Below, one piece after another: positions 34,341 through 43,085 of a stretch of 64,000 nucleotides of DNA (the first letter of the stretch is position 1; the number at the start of each line of letters is the position of its first letter). The translations under genes and the position numbers were made by a program. Below the pieces are notes generated by a model. The model saw nothing but the letters and a program-made list of their open reading frames with translations. It was not told the origin of the DNA and ran no database searches. Origin of the DNA: Sedimentisphaera salicampi (GTDB taxonomy: Bacteria; Planctomycetota; Phycisphaerae; Sedimentisphaerales; Sedimentisphaeraceae); NCBI RefSeq assembly GCF_002117005.1, contig NZ_CP021023.1, positions 1,674,001 to 1,738,000 on the forward strand, read 5' to 3'.

Positions 34341-35378
34341 TTACTCCTCCCTGCCGGCCTCAAGAGCTTTAATTCGTTTTTCAAGCTGCCTTATCTGCTT
34401 GCGCATCTCGGGAACTTTCGGAAATGAGACGAACATTCTTTTCGCTTCGTTTTCATCCATCGCCGGCTGCCCGATAACACGCTTGCCGTCGGGAATATCG
34501 TTCATTACCGCAGACTTTCCGCCAACCATAACCTGATTGCCCACCTTTATATGCCCCACAACCGCAGACTGACCGCCTAAAAGGCAGTACTGCCCTAGCT
34601 CGGCCGTTCCGGCAATACCTACCTGAGGGACAAGCATACACCCCCTGCCGATTCTGGCGCCGTGGCCGATAACAACGCAATCGCCTATTTTGGCGCAGTC
34701 GCCGATGAGAGTGTCTCTCATCGAACCACGCTCTACCGCAGCATTCGCCCCTATCTCCACATCGTCCCCGAGAACAACGCTCTTGATATGCGGGATCTTG
34801 TGGTGAAATCCGTCGTTTTCGGCAAAACCGAACCCGTCCTGACCGATTGAGCAGTTCGATTGCAGTATTACCCGGCTGCCTATTCTGCAGTCCTCAAAAA
34901 CAACCGCATTCGGATAGAGTATGCAGCCATCGCCGAGCTTTGTATCCCTGCCCACAAACGCCCCGGGATACAGCACGCAGCCCTCACCGACAGAGGCATT
35001 TTCATCGATGAATACGTTTTCGTAAATCGTGCATCCATGGCCTATCTCAGCAGAATCGCTTATAAATGCCTTCTCGCTGATTGAAGGCTCACGGTGTTTT
35101 CTGTGGCCGAACATAAACTCAACTATCCTGCAGAAGGCATAGTAAGGCGAGCTGCAAATCAGCAGGGCCTTGGCGGAGGTCTCTGCCTCCTGATCAAGGA
35201 TCACAGCATCGGCCTTCGTGTCTTTCAAAAACTTGAAATACTTCCGATTCGAGAGAAACGTAACAGCCCCCTCGCCCGCCTCCTGTATCGGTGCGGCGGT
35301 GTGTATGACGGTTTCAGGATCGCCTTTTACCTCGCAGCCGAACTTATCTGCGAGCTGCTTAACGGTATATTTTTGCAT
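34341..35378 (-). CDS. lpxD: UDP-3-O-acylglucosamine N-acyltransferase LpxD
   Basis: LpxD adds the N-linked fatty acid to lipid A precursor. The 345 residues have an N-terminal uridine-binding domain and a left-handed beta-helix of hexapeptide repeats (about 110-310, such as IGHGCTIYENVFIDENA). The catalytic His lies in NDGFHHKIPHIKS-type context near residue 245. The C-terminal helix ends KRIKALEAG. ATG 35378 was chosen because the uridine-binding domain begins MQKYTVKQLADKF; a frame extension upstream has no homology. Confidence 0.93.
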   Translation of the reverse strand: MQKYTVKQLADKFGCEVKGDPETVIHTAAPIQEAGEGAVTFLSNRKYFKFLKDTKADAVILDQEAETSAKALLICSSPYYAFCRIVEFMFGHRKHREPSISEKAFISDSAEIGHGCTIYENVFIDENASVGEGCVLYPGAFVGRDTKLGDGCILYPNAVVFEDCRIGSRVILQSNCSIGQDGFGFAENDGFHHKIPHIKSVVLGDDVEIGANAAVERGSMRDTLIGDCAKIGDCVVIGHGARIGRGCMLVPQVGIAGTAELGQYCLLGGQSAVVGHIKVGNQVMVGGKSAVMNDIPDGKRVIGQPAMDENEAKRMFVSFPKVPEMRKQIRQLEKRIKALEAGREE

Positions 35379-35413
35379 AAAGCTTTTCCATAAATAAAAA
35401 TTTCTATGCAAAT

Positions 35414-35441
35414 AGTATATACTGTTTAACCAAATTTTCAA
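35414..35441 (-). promoter_or_regulatory. Putative promoter of lpxD-lpxI
   Basis: On the minus strand TTGAAA (35441-35436) and TATACT (35419-35414) are 16 bases apart, 36 bases before the lpxD start. Confidence 0.55.
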
Positions 35442-35540
35442 GCAATTCAATCCGCAGCTCAGGCGTTGGTACGAGGTTTTATGTTTAAGCAGAGTTTTGC
35501 AATGAAAATTGCAGGCCATAATTAATCTGCGTCAGGGCTG

Positions 35541-35566
35541 GGCAAAGCTTTTTTAAAGCCGAATCT
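35541..35566 (-). repeat. Dispersed repeat matching 13053-13077
   Basis: Read on the minus strand it gives AGATTCGGCTTTAAAAAAGC and then TTTGCC, against AGATTCGGCATTAAAAAGC then TTTGCC at 13053-13077. Both copies stand next to a GC-rich CCGC-GGCGG palindrome. Confidence 0.65.
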
Positions 35567-35606
35567 ATACGCCGCAGGCGGGCAGACACAGAGGAAATAT
35601 TTAATC

Positions 35607-35672
35607 CACAGATTGCACGAATTACACAGAGGATTTTTTTGACGGGATTTACAGGATCTACAGGATTTTTAA
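35607..35672 (+). repeat. TTTACAGGATCTACAGGAT-type repeat, intact copy
   Basis: AATCCACAGATTGCACGAAT leads into ACACAGAGGATTT and GACGGGATTTACAGGATCTA, then CAGGATTT. Related strings occur at 50308-50363 (interrupted) and, inverted, at 50490-50522. Confidence 0.65.
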
Positions 35673-35915
35673 GGTTCAAGGAAATGAGAAGGCAAAAGGC
35701 AAAAAATTTTTTGATCAACACTTGCCACGAGCCACACGCCAAAAAAAGCCCGTGCTGGTCGGTGCAGGGATCACGCCGGCAGGGAGCAAAAAATCTCATC
35801 ATCACAAAAGATGGCTGGCTTGGGGGCTGGGGGTTCAGATTGACTTAAACTCATATTTCAGTAAACTATTAGCTCAGGGTTAAGGTTCAGTTCATTATAC
35901 TTTTGAGACATACTT

Positions 35916-37367
35916 ATGAGCTACAAGAGAGAAGAATGCGGTGTTTTCGGAATCTGGAACACTGAAAACCCCGCAGAAAAAATATATTTCGGGCTTCACA
36001 GCCTTCAGCACAGGGGCCAGGAATCTGCCGGAATGACCACAACAGACCGCAGTTCGCTCAAGCATTTCGCAGGCATGGGCACTGTATCGAAGGTTTTCCG
36101 CAAATCATCCATGAATATAATCCCCAAGCTCAGCGACGGCGCTTCAGGCGGTATAGGACATGTTCGATATTCCACGGCCGGAGCGAGCATGCGTGATAAC
36201 GCCCAGCCGATGGTGGCGGCGTACTCGCAGGGCGAGGTGGCAGTTGCTCATAACGGGAATATTACCAACGCCGATATCCTCCGAGAAGAATACGAATCCA
36301 CAGGCAGCATCTTCAAAACCACCTCCGACACGGAAATACTTATTCATATGCTTGCCAAGCCCGCCCATATAAACAAAACAGACACAATAGCCCACGTTAT
36401 GAGGCATCTCGACGGGGCTTTTTGCGTTTTATACCTCTTCCCTGACAGGATTGAAGCAGCAAGAGATCCCCATGGAATAAGGCCGCTCAGCATCGGCAAA
36501 TCTAAGAACGGAGCTTGGTGTGTGGCAAGTGAGAGCTGCGCATTCGATGCTATCGGCGGCGAACTTGTGCGGGATGTGGAGCCAGGAGAGATTGTAACGC
36601 TCAGCGACGACGGCCTCTCAAGCAGGTTTTTCATTGAACCGGGCTCTGTAAAGCCGTCGCACTGCATCTTCGAACACGTATATTTTTCACGCCAAAACAG
36701 CAAGGTTTTTGGCGAAAACGTGCATACAGCAAGGAAGAATTTCGGGGCTCAGCTTGCAGTCGAACACCCTGCTGATGCGGATGTTGTGATCCCTATTCCG
36801 GATTCCGGGACCGCCTCAGCGATCGGCTATGCGAACCGGAGCGGGATTCCGTTTGATATGGGATTTGTTCGAAGCCATTATATAGGCCGCTCTTTCATTG
36901 CCCCAACACAGGAGATGCGTGATCTGGCCGTGAGGCTGAAGCTTGCGGTGATAAAGGAGGCGGTTGAAGGCAAACGGGTGGTCGTAGTGGATGATTCAAT
37001 CGTTCGAGGAACAACCACAAGGGGGAAGGTGAAAAATCTTCGAGAAGCGGGAGCTAAAGAAGTGCATATACGCGTGAGCTGCCCGCCGCTGAAATTCCCC
37101 TGCTTCTACGGCGTTGACTTTGCATCCAAAGATGAACTGGTGGCAAACAGAATGGATATGGATGAGCTCAGCCGATACCTCGAGGCAGACAGCATCGGAT
37201 ATCTTTCCGTAGAAGGTATGCTGAGCTGCGTAAACCTGCCCCCCGAGCATTACTGCACTGCATGCTGGACGGGCAAATACAAGGCTCCAACCCACCGAGC
37301 CCGAAGCAAAGATGCCATGGGAGGAAGCAATCACAAGATGCTTTTCCAGATAGAGGACAGCCGATGA
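35916..37367 (+). CDS. purF: Amidophosphoribosyltransferase (Fe-S type)
   Basis: PurF converts PRPP and glutamine to phosphoribosylamine, the first step of purine synthesis. The 483 residues begin with a short propeptide and C8 (EECGVFGIWN), the N-terminal nucleophile after cleavage. The glutaminase domain contains GHVRYSTAG, and the PRPP-binding site is VVVVDDSIVRGTTTRG. Cysteines in KPSHCIFEHVYFSR, SCPPLKFPCFYGVDF and the C-terminal HYCTACW pair match the 4Fe-4S ligands of the Bacillus enzyme, so this form is likely oxygen-sensitive. purM overlaps its stop by four bases. Confidence 0.95.
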   Translation: MSYKREECGVFGIWNTENPAEKIYFGLHSLQHRGQESAGMTTTDRSSLKHFAGMGTVSKVFRKSSMNIIPKLSDGASGGIGHVRYSTAGASMRDNAQPMVAAYSQGEVAVAHNGNITNADILREEYESTGSIFKTTSDTEILIHMLAKPAHINKTDTIAHVMRHLDGAFCVLYLFPDRIEAARDPHGIRPLSIGKSKNGAWCVASESCAFDAIGGELVRDVEPGEIVTLSDDGLSSRFFIEPGSVKPSHCIFEHVYFSRQNSKVFGENVHTARKNFGAQLAVEHPADADVVIPIPDSGTASAIGYANRSGIPFDMGFVRSHYIGRSFIAPTQEMRDLAVRLKLAVIKEAVEGKRVVVVDDSIVRGTTTRGKVKNLREAGAKEVHIRVSCPPLKFPCFYGVDFASKDELVANRMDMDELSRYLEADSIGYLSVEGMLSCVNLPPEHYCTACWTGKYKAPTHRARSKDAMGGSNHKMLFQIEDSR

Positions 37368-38428
37368 GCGATTATCTCACCTACCAGTCTTCCGGCGTGA
37401 ATATTGAAGCCAACGATGAGATGGTGGAGAAGATCAAGGGCTCTGTAGGCTCCACTTTCGGGCCGAGAGTGATGGATCTGCACGGGGGTTTTGCAGGGCT
37501 TTTCAGCCTTGAAAACAGCAATAATTTTTCAAAGAACTACAAAAATCCCGTTCTCGTTTCCTGCACAGACGGCGTGGGCACTAAGGTTATGCTCGCAAGG
37601 GATATGTGCAAGTTTGATACTGTAGGGCAGGATCTGGTGGCCATGAGCGTTAATGATATGATTGTGCTGGGTGCTGCCCCGCTCTTCTTCCTCGACTACC
37701 TGGCAGCAGATGAGCTTAACCCCGAGAAGGTGGCAGTGTTGGTGGAGGGGATTGCCGCTGCCTGCCGTGAAGCGGGCTGCTCCCTGATTGGCGGAGAAAC
37801 GGCGGAAATGCCCGGTATATACTCCAAAAACGATTTCGATATGGCAGGTTTTGCTGTGGGGGTTGTGGAAAAAGATGAGATTATTAAAGGAGACAGCGCC
37901 GAGCCGGGCGATGTAATTATTGGCCTGTCCTCCTCCGGTGTGCATTCAAACGGCTATTCGCTTGTGCGCAATATCTGCTTTAATAAAGCTAAGCTCTCGC
38001 TCGATTCTCCCGTAGATTCGCTTGGGGGGAGAAAGCTTGGCGAGGTTCTCTTAGAGCCAACAAAGCTCTACGTCCAGCCGGTGCTTGCTGTGCTGGAAGA
38101 GCTTAAGGCAGCCAGCGAGATTAAGGCGATGGCGCATATTACAGGCGGGGGGCTTGTGGGTAATATCCCGAGAGTGCTTCCTGAAGGGACTAAGGCTGTA
38201 ATCAAAAGAAAAAGCTGGGAAAAGCCCGATATTTTCCCGTTCCTCCAAAAAACCGGACCTGTTGAGGAAAGCGAGATGTACCGCGTGTTTAATATGGGCG
38301 TCGGCTTTGTTATGGTTGTGAGCCCGGAGAAGGCCGATAAGGCTGTTGAAATTCTCACCAAGAATGGACAGCAGGCTTGGCAAATCGGTGAAATCTGCAA
38401 AGGCAGTAAAGAAGTTGTAATACAATAG
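37364..38428 (+). CDS. purM: Phosphoribosylformylglycinamidine cyclo-ligase
   Basis: PurM closes the imidazole ring to aminoimidazole ribotide using ATP. From ATG 37364 the protein has 354 residues with YQSSGVNIEANDE, the SCTDGVGTKVMLA segment, MSVNDMIVLGAAPLFFLDY, the IGGETAEMPG motif and HITGGGLVGNIPRVLPEG. The start inside the purF stop (ATGA) fits translational coupling. Longer upstream frame extension is not part of the family. Confidence 0.95.
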   Translation: MSDYLTYQSSGVNIEANDEMVEKIKGSVGSTFGPRVMDLHGGFAGLFSLENSNNFSKNYKNPVLVSCTDGVGTKVMLARDMCKFDTVGQDLVAMSVNDMIVLGAAPLFFLDYLAADELNPEKVAVLVEGIAAACREAGCSLIGGETAEMPGIYSKNDFDMAGFAVGVVEKDEIIKGDSAEPGDVIIGLSSSGVHSNGYSLVRNICFNKAKLSLDSPVDSLGGRKLGEVLLEPTKLYVQPVLAVLEELKAASEIKAMAHITGGGLVGNIPRVLPEGTKAVIKRKSWEKPDIFPFLQKTGPVEESEMYRVFNMGVGFVMVVSPEKADKAVEILTKNGQQAWQIGEICKGSKEVVIQ

Positions 38429-38486
38429 GCAAAAGGGCTTGCAGAAAGATGATTTTCTGCGCATTCGTCCGGCGGAAACATTTTCT

Positions 38487-39359
38487 ATGAGCGATAAAAA
38501 ACAAAGACATTACATTGAGATGTTCCGGCGTCTGCTAAAGCTCTATTTCGCCCGCCCCGCCGACTGTGAAACACTTGTAACCCAAAGCTACGACCGGATC
38601 AGCTCCGGCTACGACGAAAGCTGGACAAATCATATGCGCGGGCTCACCGAATCAATGATAAACCGCCTCGCCCCGCCTGCCGGAAGCAAATGTATAGATC
38701 TCACCTGCGGAACAGGCTACGCCTCAGAACTGCTTGCAAGACGCACCGGCGGCGAGGTGATTGGAGTGGATTCTTCAGGAGGTATGCTGGAGAAAGCAAG
38801 AGAGAACTGCGGCGATTCCTGCCGCTTCGTTAATTCAGACGTACTCGATTTTCTCAGGCAGAAGGAGAAGGCAAGCTGCGATATTATCACCTGCTGCTGG
38901 GGGCTTGGATACACCAAGCCGATGAGCGTGATAAGGGAAATTTCCCGCGTGCTCAAGCCGGGCGGAAAGACGGCAGTGATCGACAATTCAATCTTTTCTC
39001 TGCGGGAGATTTTATCCTGCTCGTTTCTCACTTTCGCCGAGAGCCCAGAGAAGCTCGAAAACCTTATGCGGTTTAAGTTTCTTACAGGCCCGGGAATGCT
39101 GGGATTTTTCTTTAGAATCTCCGGCCTTACCAAAATCTACAGCGATCAGGGCAGGAAAACATATTATGCCGGCTCAGGCAAAGAGGCTATCGAAAAGCTA
39201 ACCGCAACGGGCGCAGCAGCGGGCTTTGAATACGCCTGCCGGCCGGAAGACAGGGAAGAGATTTACGCCAGATTCGCCGAGCTGATCGAAGAGAAATACA
39301 AATCCAAGGGCAAGATCCCGATAACACATCGTTACCTTGCGGGGATTGCAGTAAAATGA
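38487..39359 (+). CDS. UbiE-like SAM-dependent methyltransferase
   Basis: The 290-residue protein shows the SAM motif CIDLTCGTGYASELLARR, VIGVDSSGGMLEKAREN and a late ISRVLKPGGKTAVID segment. The layout is like UbiE/COQ5, but the C-terminal 120 residues diverge and include a hydrophobic stretch. ATG 38487 was chosen; an in-frame TTG at 38439 is less convincing. The UbiA-type prenyltransferase overlaps its stop by four bases, so the pair may act together on a prenylated lipid or quinone. The purine genes upstream probably share only the transcript. Confidence 0.75.
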   Translation: MSDKKQRHYIEMFRRLLKLYFARPADCETLVTQSYDRISSGYDESWTNHMRGLTESMINRLAPPAGSKCIDLTCGTGYASELLARRTGGEVIGVDSSGGMLEKARENCGDSCRFVNSDVLDFLRQKEKASCDIITCCWGLGYTKPMSVIREISRVLKPGGKTAVIDNSIFSLREILSCSFLTFAESPEKLENLMRFKFLTGPGMLGFFFRISGLTKIYSDQGRKTYYAGSGKEAIEKLTATGAAAGFEYACRPEDREEIYARFAELIEEKYKSKGKIPITHRYLAGIAVK

Positions 39360-40189
39360 CTGCTTCGCTTCTAAGGCTTATTCGGCTGTATTATTCGCTT
39401 CCGCTTGCAGGCGGTTTTATAGTGATAATGATGTATCTCAGAGGCGGCTCGCTCGCCGGGGTCTGGGGGAAAACGCTTATCGCCTTCGGCTCGCTTTTCT
39501 GCATAATCTGCGCTGCATACTGCCTGAATGATATATGCGACAGAGAGATTGATGCTGTAAACAAACCTTCACGCGTGCTTCCGAGCGGAGGGCTGAGCAT
39601 AAAGGCGGCTCTAATCTTCAGCGGCTGTTTGTTTGCCGCCGGTCTTGGAGCGGCCATTTTCTGCGGGACAGATTTCTCGCTTGCCGCTGCGGGGCTTTCA
39701 GTTTTGCTTGTACTTTACGATACTAAATCGAAATCTGCAGGCATTATCAAGGTGCTGCTTGCTGCCGGGCTCACCACCTCGCTCTATCCGCTTGCGTTTA
39801 TCCTTGCAGAACCCGTGCAGACTCCCCGCCTTACCGTGCTCTACATCCACCCGTTCTGGCTTTTCTTCAGCTCGCTGGGCTATGAGATGCTTAAAGACGT
39901 ACGCGATATTGAGGGAGACAGCAAGTTCAGCAATGCAAATCTAAAAAGCAGGGAGAAAAATTACCTTCTCGCAGCGAAAATCATCATCCCCGCAGCCTCT
40001 CTAATTACTCTGATTCCTTATTTTGCCGGCTTGTGCAGAGAGGTTTATCTCGCCTCCTCAGCGGGGGCGATTCTGCTTGCTTTCGGTGCTGTCGGGCAAA
40101 AGCCCTCGCGAGCAATAAGGCTTGTGTACTGCGAGGTTTTCCTGATTACCGCCGGCTCGCTCGCAGATCTGCTCACCTTCGGCGTCTGA
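39356..40189 (+). CDS. UbiA-family prenyltransferase
   Basis: UbiA enzymes attach a polyprenyl chain to aromatic rings, glycerol phosphate or haem. The 277-residue protein has about eight membrane helices and both aspartate motifs: NDICDREID (near residue 60) for prenyl diphosphate binding and KDVRDIEGD (near residue 180). The substrate is not evident; geranylgeranylglyceryl-phosphate-synthase-like and menaquinone-type UbiA proteins share these motifs. It is co-translated with the preceding methyltransferase. Confidence 0.85.
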   Translation: MTASLLRLIRLYYSLPLAGGFIVIMMYLRGGSLAGVWGKTLIAFGSLFCIICAAYCLNDICDREIDAVNKPSRVLPSGGLSIKAALIFSGCLFAAGLGAAIFCGTDFSLAAAGLSVLLVLYDTKSKSAGIIKVLLAAGLTTSLYPLAFILAEPVQTPRLTVLYIHPFWLFFSSLGYEMLKDVRDIEGDSKFSNANLKSREKNYLLAAKIIIPAASLITLIPYFAGLCREVYLASSAGAILLAFGAVGQKPSRAIRLVYCEVFLITAGSLADLLTFGV

Positions 40190-40334
40190 TAAGTATAAGC
40201 TCGCCTTGCACTAATGATCGCCGCAGAGTTTCGCCTCCGAAAAGGCCTTGTGTTTTGAATAGCTGGAGGCAGTGAACCTAAACTGTTACCTGTACCATTG
40301 CTCATTCCGCTTTTGCCTTATGCCGCTATATTTC

Positions 40335-41306
40335 CTAAAGCCACTTTTTCCTTTTGAATATGATTATTTGTGTTATCACCGCCGCAGCCAATATCAATAT
40401 GAATATCCAGAAAGCCGATTCCGCTTCTGCCCCGGGAATTCCGGCAACATTAATACCCAGAAGTCCTGTCAGAAAGCTTAACGGCAGAAAAAGAGCAGCA
40501 ACAAGTGAAAGTATATACATTCTGGAGTTCAACTGTTCTGATAGTTTGCCCGCAAGCTGTTCCTGAGCTACCGCTGCGCGGTCTCTGATGGAATCGAGGT
40601 CTTCGGTGTATCTGATTAGATTGTCGTTAGTTTCCCGCAGATGCCGGCGGTTGTTCTCGCTCAGCCAGTGGAAGCGGTCCGTTTGGAGTCTGGCCATGGC
40701 TTCTTTTTGCGGGTTCAGATATCTTCTGAGCATTATAGCTTCTCTTCTTATCTCTGAGAGATCTGTGCGGAGGTCATAGGATTCTGTTGCGATAAGCTGC
40801 TCTTCAAGATCGTCGAGGCCGTCTTCTATGTTCTGGACAGTACTCTCTATTCTTCCAATCAGGTGTTCGGCCAAATCGCTTATAAATTCTCCTGTGGTTT
40901 TCGGGCCTTTGTTATCGATGAAAGATTGTATTATATCGTTTTCAGAAAGCAGCTTTCTTTTTCGGGTGCTGATAATTCGATTCTCATCCACCCAAAGCCT
41001 TATTGCCACCATATCTTCAGGTTCAGAGTTTGGGCTCAAATTAACCCCTCTAAGCGCAATCAACGCCCCTTTATCTATAATCGAAACTCTCGGCCGGCTT
41101 TCTTCGGATAATAACGCCGATACTGTTGCCTCATCAAGCCCGCTTTTCTCGGCAAGCCATTTTTCAGGATCAGATGCGGTATAGTCCAAATGCAGCCAGC
41201 AGGGGCCTTGCTCTGGCAGCCATTTTTCAATTTCCTGCCATCCGCCTTCTTGAGCAGAACCGTCCCCATCCATAATATAGAAATATATCAAACCGTTTTC
41301 AGCCAT
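40335..41306 (-). CDS. zntB: ZntB/CorA-family divalent cation transporter
   Basis: CorA-superfamily pentamers carry Mg2+, Zn2+ or Ni2+. The 323 residues have a large N-terminal cytoplasmic domain, a long helix (about 170-260) and two C-terminal membrane segments. The pore signature is GIN (TGLLGINVAGIPG) rather than the GMN of CorA, which marks the ZntB branch. ZntB was first described as zinc exporter and later as proton-driven importer, so the direction is open. It stands alone. Confidence 0.85.
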   Translation of the reverse strand: MAENGLIYFYIMDGDGSAQEGGWQEIEKWLPEQGPCWLHLDYTASDPEKWLAEKSGLDEATVSALLSEESRPRVSIIDKGALIALRGVNLSPNSEPEDMVAIRLWVDENRIISTRKRKLLSENDIIQSFIDNKGPKTTGEFISDLAEHLIGRIESTVQNIEDGLDDLEEQLIATESYDLRTDLSEIRREAIMLRRYLNPQKEAMARLQTDRFHWLSENNRRHLRETNDNLIRYTEDLDSIRDRAAVAQEQLAGKLSEQLNSRMYILSLVAALFLPLSFLTGLLGINVAGIPGAEAESAFWIFILILAAAVITQIIIFKRKKWL

Positions 41307-41454
41307 CTCGCCTCTCCTGTAAACATAAAACAGTGGTTATTGGTAAAACCTGATAGAAATATTCTAAGCTCATTTAATGCAGCGGCAAGCTTAAAAGTTT
41401 ATGAGGTGCGGGAGGGGGTTCAGAAAAGGATTGTGCAAACAGCTTTTATGCTGA

Positions 41455-41491
41455 AAAAAGAAAAAGCCGGCAAGCTGCTAACCTGCCGGCG
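41455..41491 (-). terminator. Rho-independent terminator of the oxidative-stress cluster
   Basis: On the minus strand GCCGGCA (41490-41484) pairs with TGCCGGC (41472-41466), followed by TTTTTC and TTTTTT. It lies just after the rubredoxin gene. Confidence 0.85.
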
Positions 41492-41498
41492 ATAAATC

Positions 41499-41660
41499 TT
41501 ATTCTACCGGGCTGAATTCATCTTTGCCAACCCCGCATTCCGGGCATACCCAGTCGTCGGGGAGATCGTCGAATGATGTTCCCGGTTCAATCCCGCTGTC
41601 AGGATCGCCTACAGCAGGGTCGTAAATATAGCCGCACACATCGCATTCATACTTTTGCAT
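41499..41660 (-). CDS. Rubredoxin
   Basis: Rubredoxin is a one-iron electron carrier that here probably feeds the flavodiiron protein, rubrerythrin and superoxide reductase encoded beside it. The 53-residue product has the iron ligands C6 and C9 (CDVCGY) and C39 and C42 (CPECG), with the typical [13 protein letters not shown] end. AGGAGAAAT precedes the ATG. It is the last gene of the cluster, directly before a strong terminator. Confidence 0.97.
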   Translation of the reverse strand: MQKYECDVCGYIYDPAVGDPDSGIEPGTSFDDLPDDWVCPECGVGKDEFSPVE

Positions 41661-41670
41661 AGCATTTCTC

Positions 41671-42132
41671 CTAAACCTTGCTCAATTCTTCGCTGAGAAT
41701 CGTTATATGACTCATCTCTTCGTTAATAATCTCTTCTACAGTTTCTTTGGCCTGCTCTGTCTTCAGTGATGCCTTTACGCCGAGGTAGTAGCAAACTGAG
41801 TCCTTCTCCATCCCTATTGCATAGCTCAAAACTCCCGTCGTATCAAGAGAGCGGGCTTTTTTAGCGAGGTCTTTCTCGGGGGAGAAAACCGCATACTTCA
41901 CGAAATAGTCAAGATACTTCATTGCCTCGTTGTCGGGGTTGAAGCTGTCTGCCTTTTTAACCGCCTCCTGAAGCTTTTCGAAATATTCGAAATGGTTTTT
42001 CTCCCAACCGGCAAGCTCCTCAAGCAGCTTTCCAGCAGACTCAGTATCAGCGGACTCAGCGGCCCTTGAGTAAAACTCAATTCCGTCTGTTTCCATCGTC
42101 TTGGCTACTTCCAAAACTTCCATTGCGTTCAT
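41671..42132 (-). CDS. Ferritin-like diiron protein (rubrerythrin-related, no rubredoxin domain)
   Basis: The 153 residues form a four-helix bundle with diiron ligand pairs in [14 protein letters not shown] (Glu), [11 protein letters not shown] (ExxH) and [13 protein letters not shown] (EExxH). The C-terminal rubredoxin-like domain of full rubrerythrin is missing. Such proteins reduce peroxide or store iron; the exact reaction is not known here. It sits between ferritin and rubredoxin genes with gaps of 10-17 bases, so it is in one transcript. Confidence 0.85.
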   Translation of the reverse strand: MNAMEVLEVAKTMETDGIEFYSRAAESADTESAGKLLEELAGWEKNHFEYFEKLQEAVKKADSFNPDNEAMKYLDYFVKYAVFSPEKDLAKKARSLDTTGVLSYAIGMEKDSVCYYLGVKASLKTEQAKETVEEIINEEMSHITILSEELSKV

Positions 42133-42149
42133 AGGCTTCTCCCGTGGTG

Positions 42150-42662
42150 TTATTCTTCTGCCGGCGCCGGATGAAATACCCGCTGGCCAAGCTCTTTGTC
42201 TATCATAAACAGCCCGCCTTTTGTCTCGCAGGCCATTTTAGCTTTGTCTATGATATCCTGCACACTGGCCTCTTCTTCCACCTGCTCTTCAACAAACCAG
42301 TTGAGGAATATCTTGGAGGCGTGGTCGTTCTCGCTGATAGCAACGTCCATAAGATCGTTAATCAAAGATGTAACCTTCTGCTCGTGGGCGAGCACTGCCT
42401 CAAACACCTCAATAGGGCTGTCCCAGCTGCCTTCAGGCTTATCGATCTTATCAAGCTCGATCTTTCCGCCCCGCTCAAGAACATACTCAAAGAACTTGTC
42501 CGCATGGGTAAGCTCTTCCTGCGCCTGAATCTTTGTCCAGTTGGCAGCGCCGGGCATACCGTTATCTGCAAACCAAGCACTCATAGCCAGATAGAGGTAT
42601 GAAGAGTACAGCTCGGCATTAATCTGGGAGTTAATAGCTTTGTTTACTTTTTCTTTTATCAT
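42150..42662 (-). CDS. ftnA: Bacterial ferritin (FtnA type)
   Basis: Ferritin oxidises Fe2+ and stores the iron, limiting Fenton chemistry. The 170-residue protein has the non-haem ferritin pattern: [14 protein letters not shown] (E17), [13 protein letters not shown] (ExxH ligands near residue 50), and the later [14 protein letters not shown] helix. Length is that of FtnA. Its ATG overlaps the stop of the desulfoferrodoxin gene by four bases. Confidence 0.93.
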   Translation of the reverse strand: MIKEKVNKAINSQINAELYSSYLYLAMSAWFADNGMPGAANWTKIQAQEELTHADKFFEYVLERGGKIELDKIDKPEGSWDSPIEVFEAVLAHEQKVTSLINDLMDVAISENDHASKIFLNWFVEEQVEEEASVQDIIDKAKMACETKGGLFMIDKELGQRVFHPAPAEE

Positions 42663-43039
42663 TGCTCAGCCTTCCAAAGCCCGTGTTTATTGCAGTACTC
42701 TCTTGCAGTTATCTTCTCAGCATCAACCTTGAATTCTGCAATCGGCTCATCTCCCGGTTTAAGGAATTTCACATAACTGAAGCCGTCTGCTACAAGCTCA
42801 ATCCACATTATGTAATGCTCCGGAGCCATCGGATGCAAAACACTCCCTACGGACACTTTGTACCCGTCGGTGGTCTTTTCGATTACCGGCACGTGCTTTT
42901 CTGTGGCCGCATCGGTTGTGTTGCCTTCAAGAAGCCTCATAGGAGCGCCGCAGCAGTAAAGCTCGCCGTCGGCTCCGCAGTAAACCTCTACTACATTGCT
43001 GCATACAGGGCAAAAATAAATCTGTTGTCTCTTAGCCAT
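42659..43039 (-). CDS. Desulfoferrodoxin (superoxide reductase)
   Basis: The enzyme reduces superoxide to hydrogen peroxide without releasing oxygen. From ATG 43039 the protein has 126 residues. The desulforedoxin-like domain carries C10, C13, C29 and C30. The active-site iron ligands are H49, H69, H75, C116 and H119, all in place. AGGAG precedes this ATG, and an upstream frame extension has no homology. Ferritin follows with overlap. Confidence 0.95.
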   Translation of the reverse strand: MAKRQQIYFCPVCSNVVEVYCGADGELYCCGAPMRLLEGNTTDAATEKHVPVIEKTTDGYKVSVGSVLHPMAPEHYIMWIELVADGFSYVKFLKPGDEPIAEFKVDAEKITAREYCNKHGLWKAEQ

Positions 43040-43085
43040 TTTAGTTACTCCTAAATTAAAGTTACAGCTCAAACAAACGCCGGCC

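Larger units (their letters stand above)
35379..35915. other. Intergenic stretch with promoter and repeat mosaic
   Basis: The left end holds the lpxD promoter. The rest has no gene but several dispersed repeat pieces (35541-35566, 35600-35672, 35752-35763) described separately, plus a GC-rich CGCCGCAGGCG palindrome near 35570. Confidence 0.6.
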
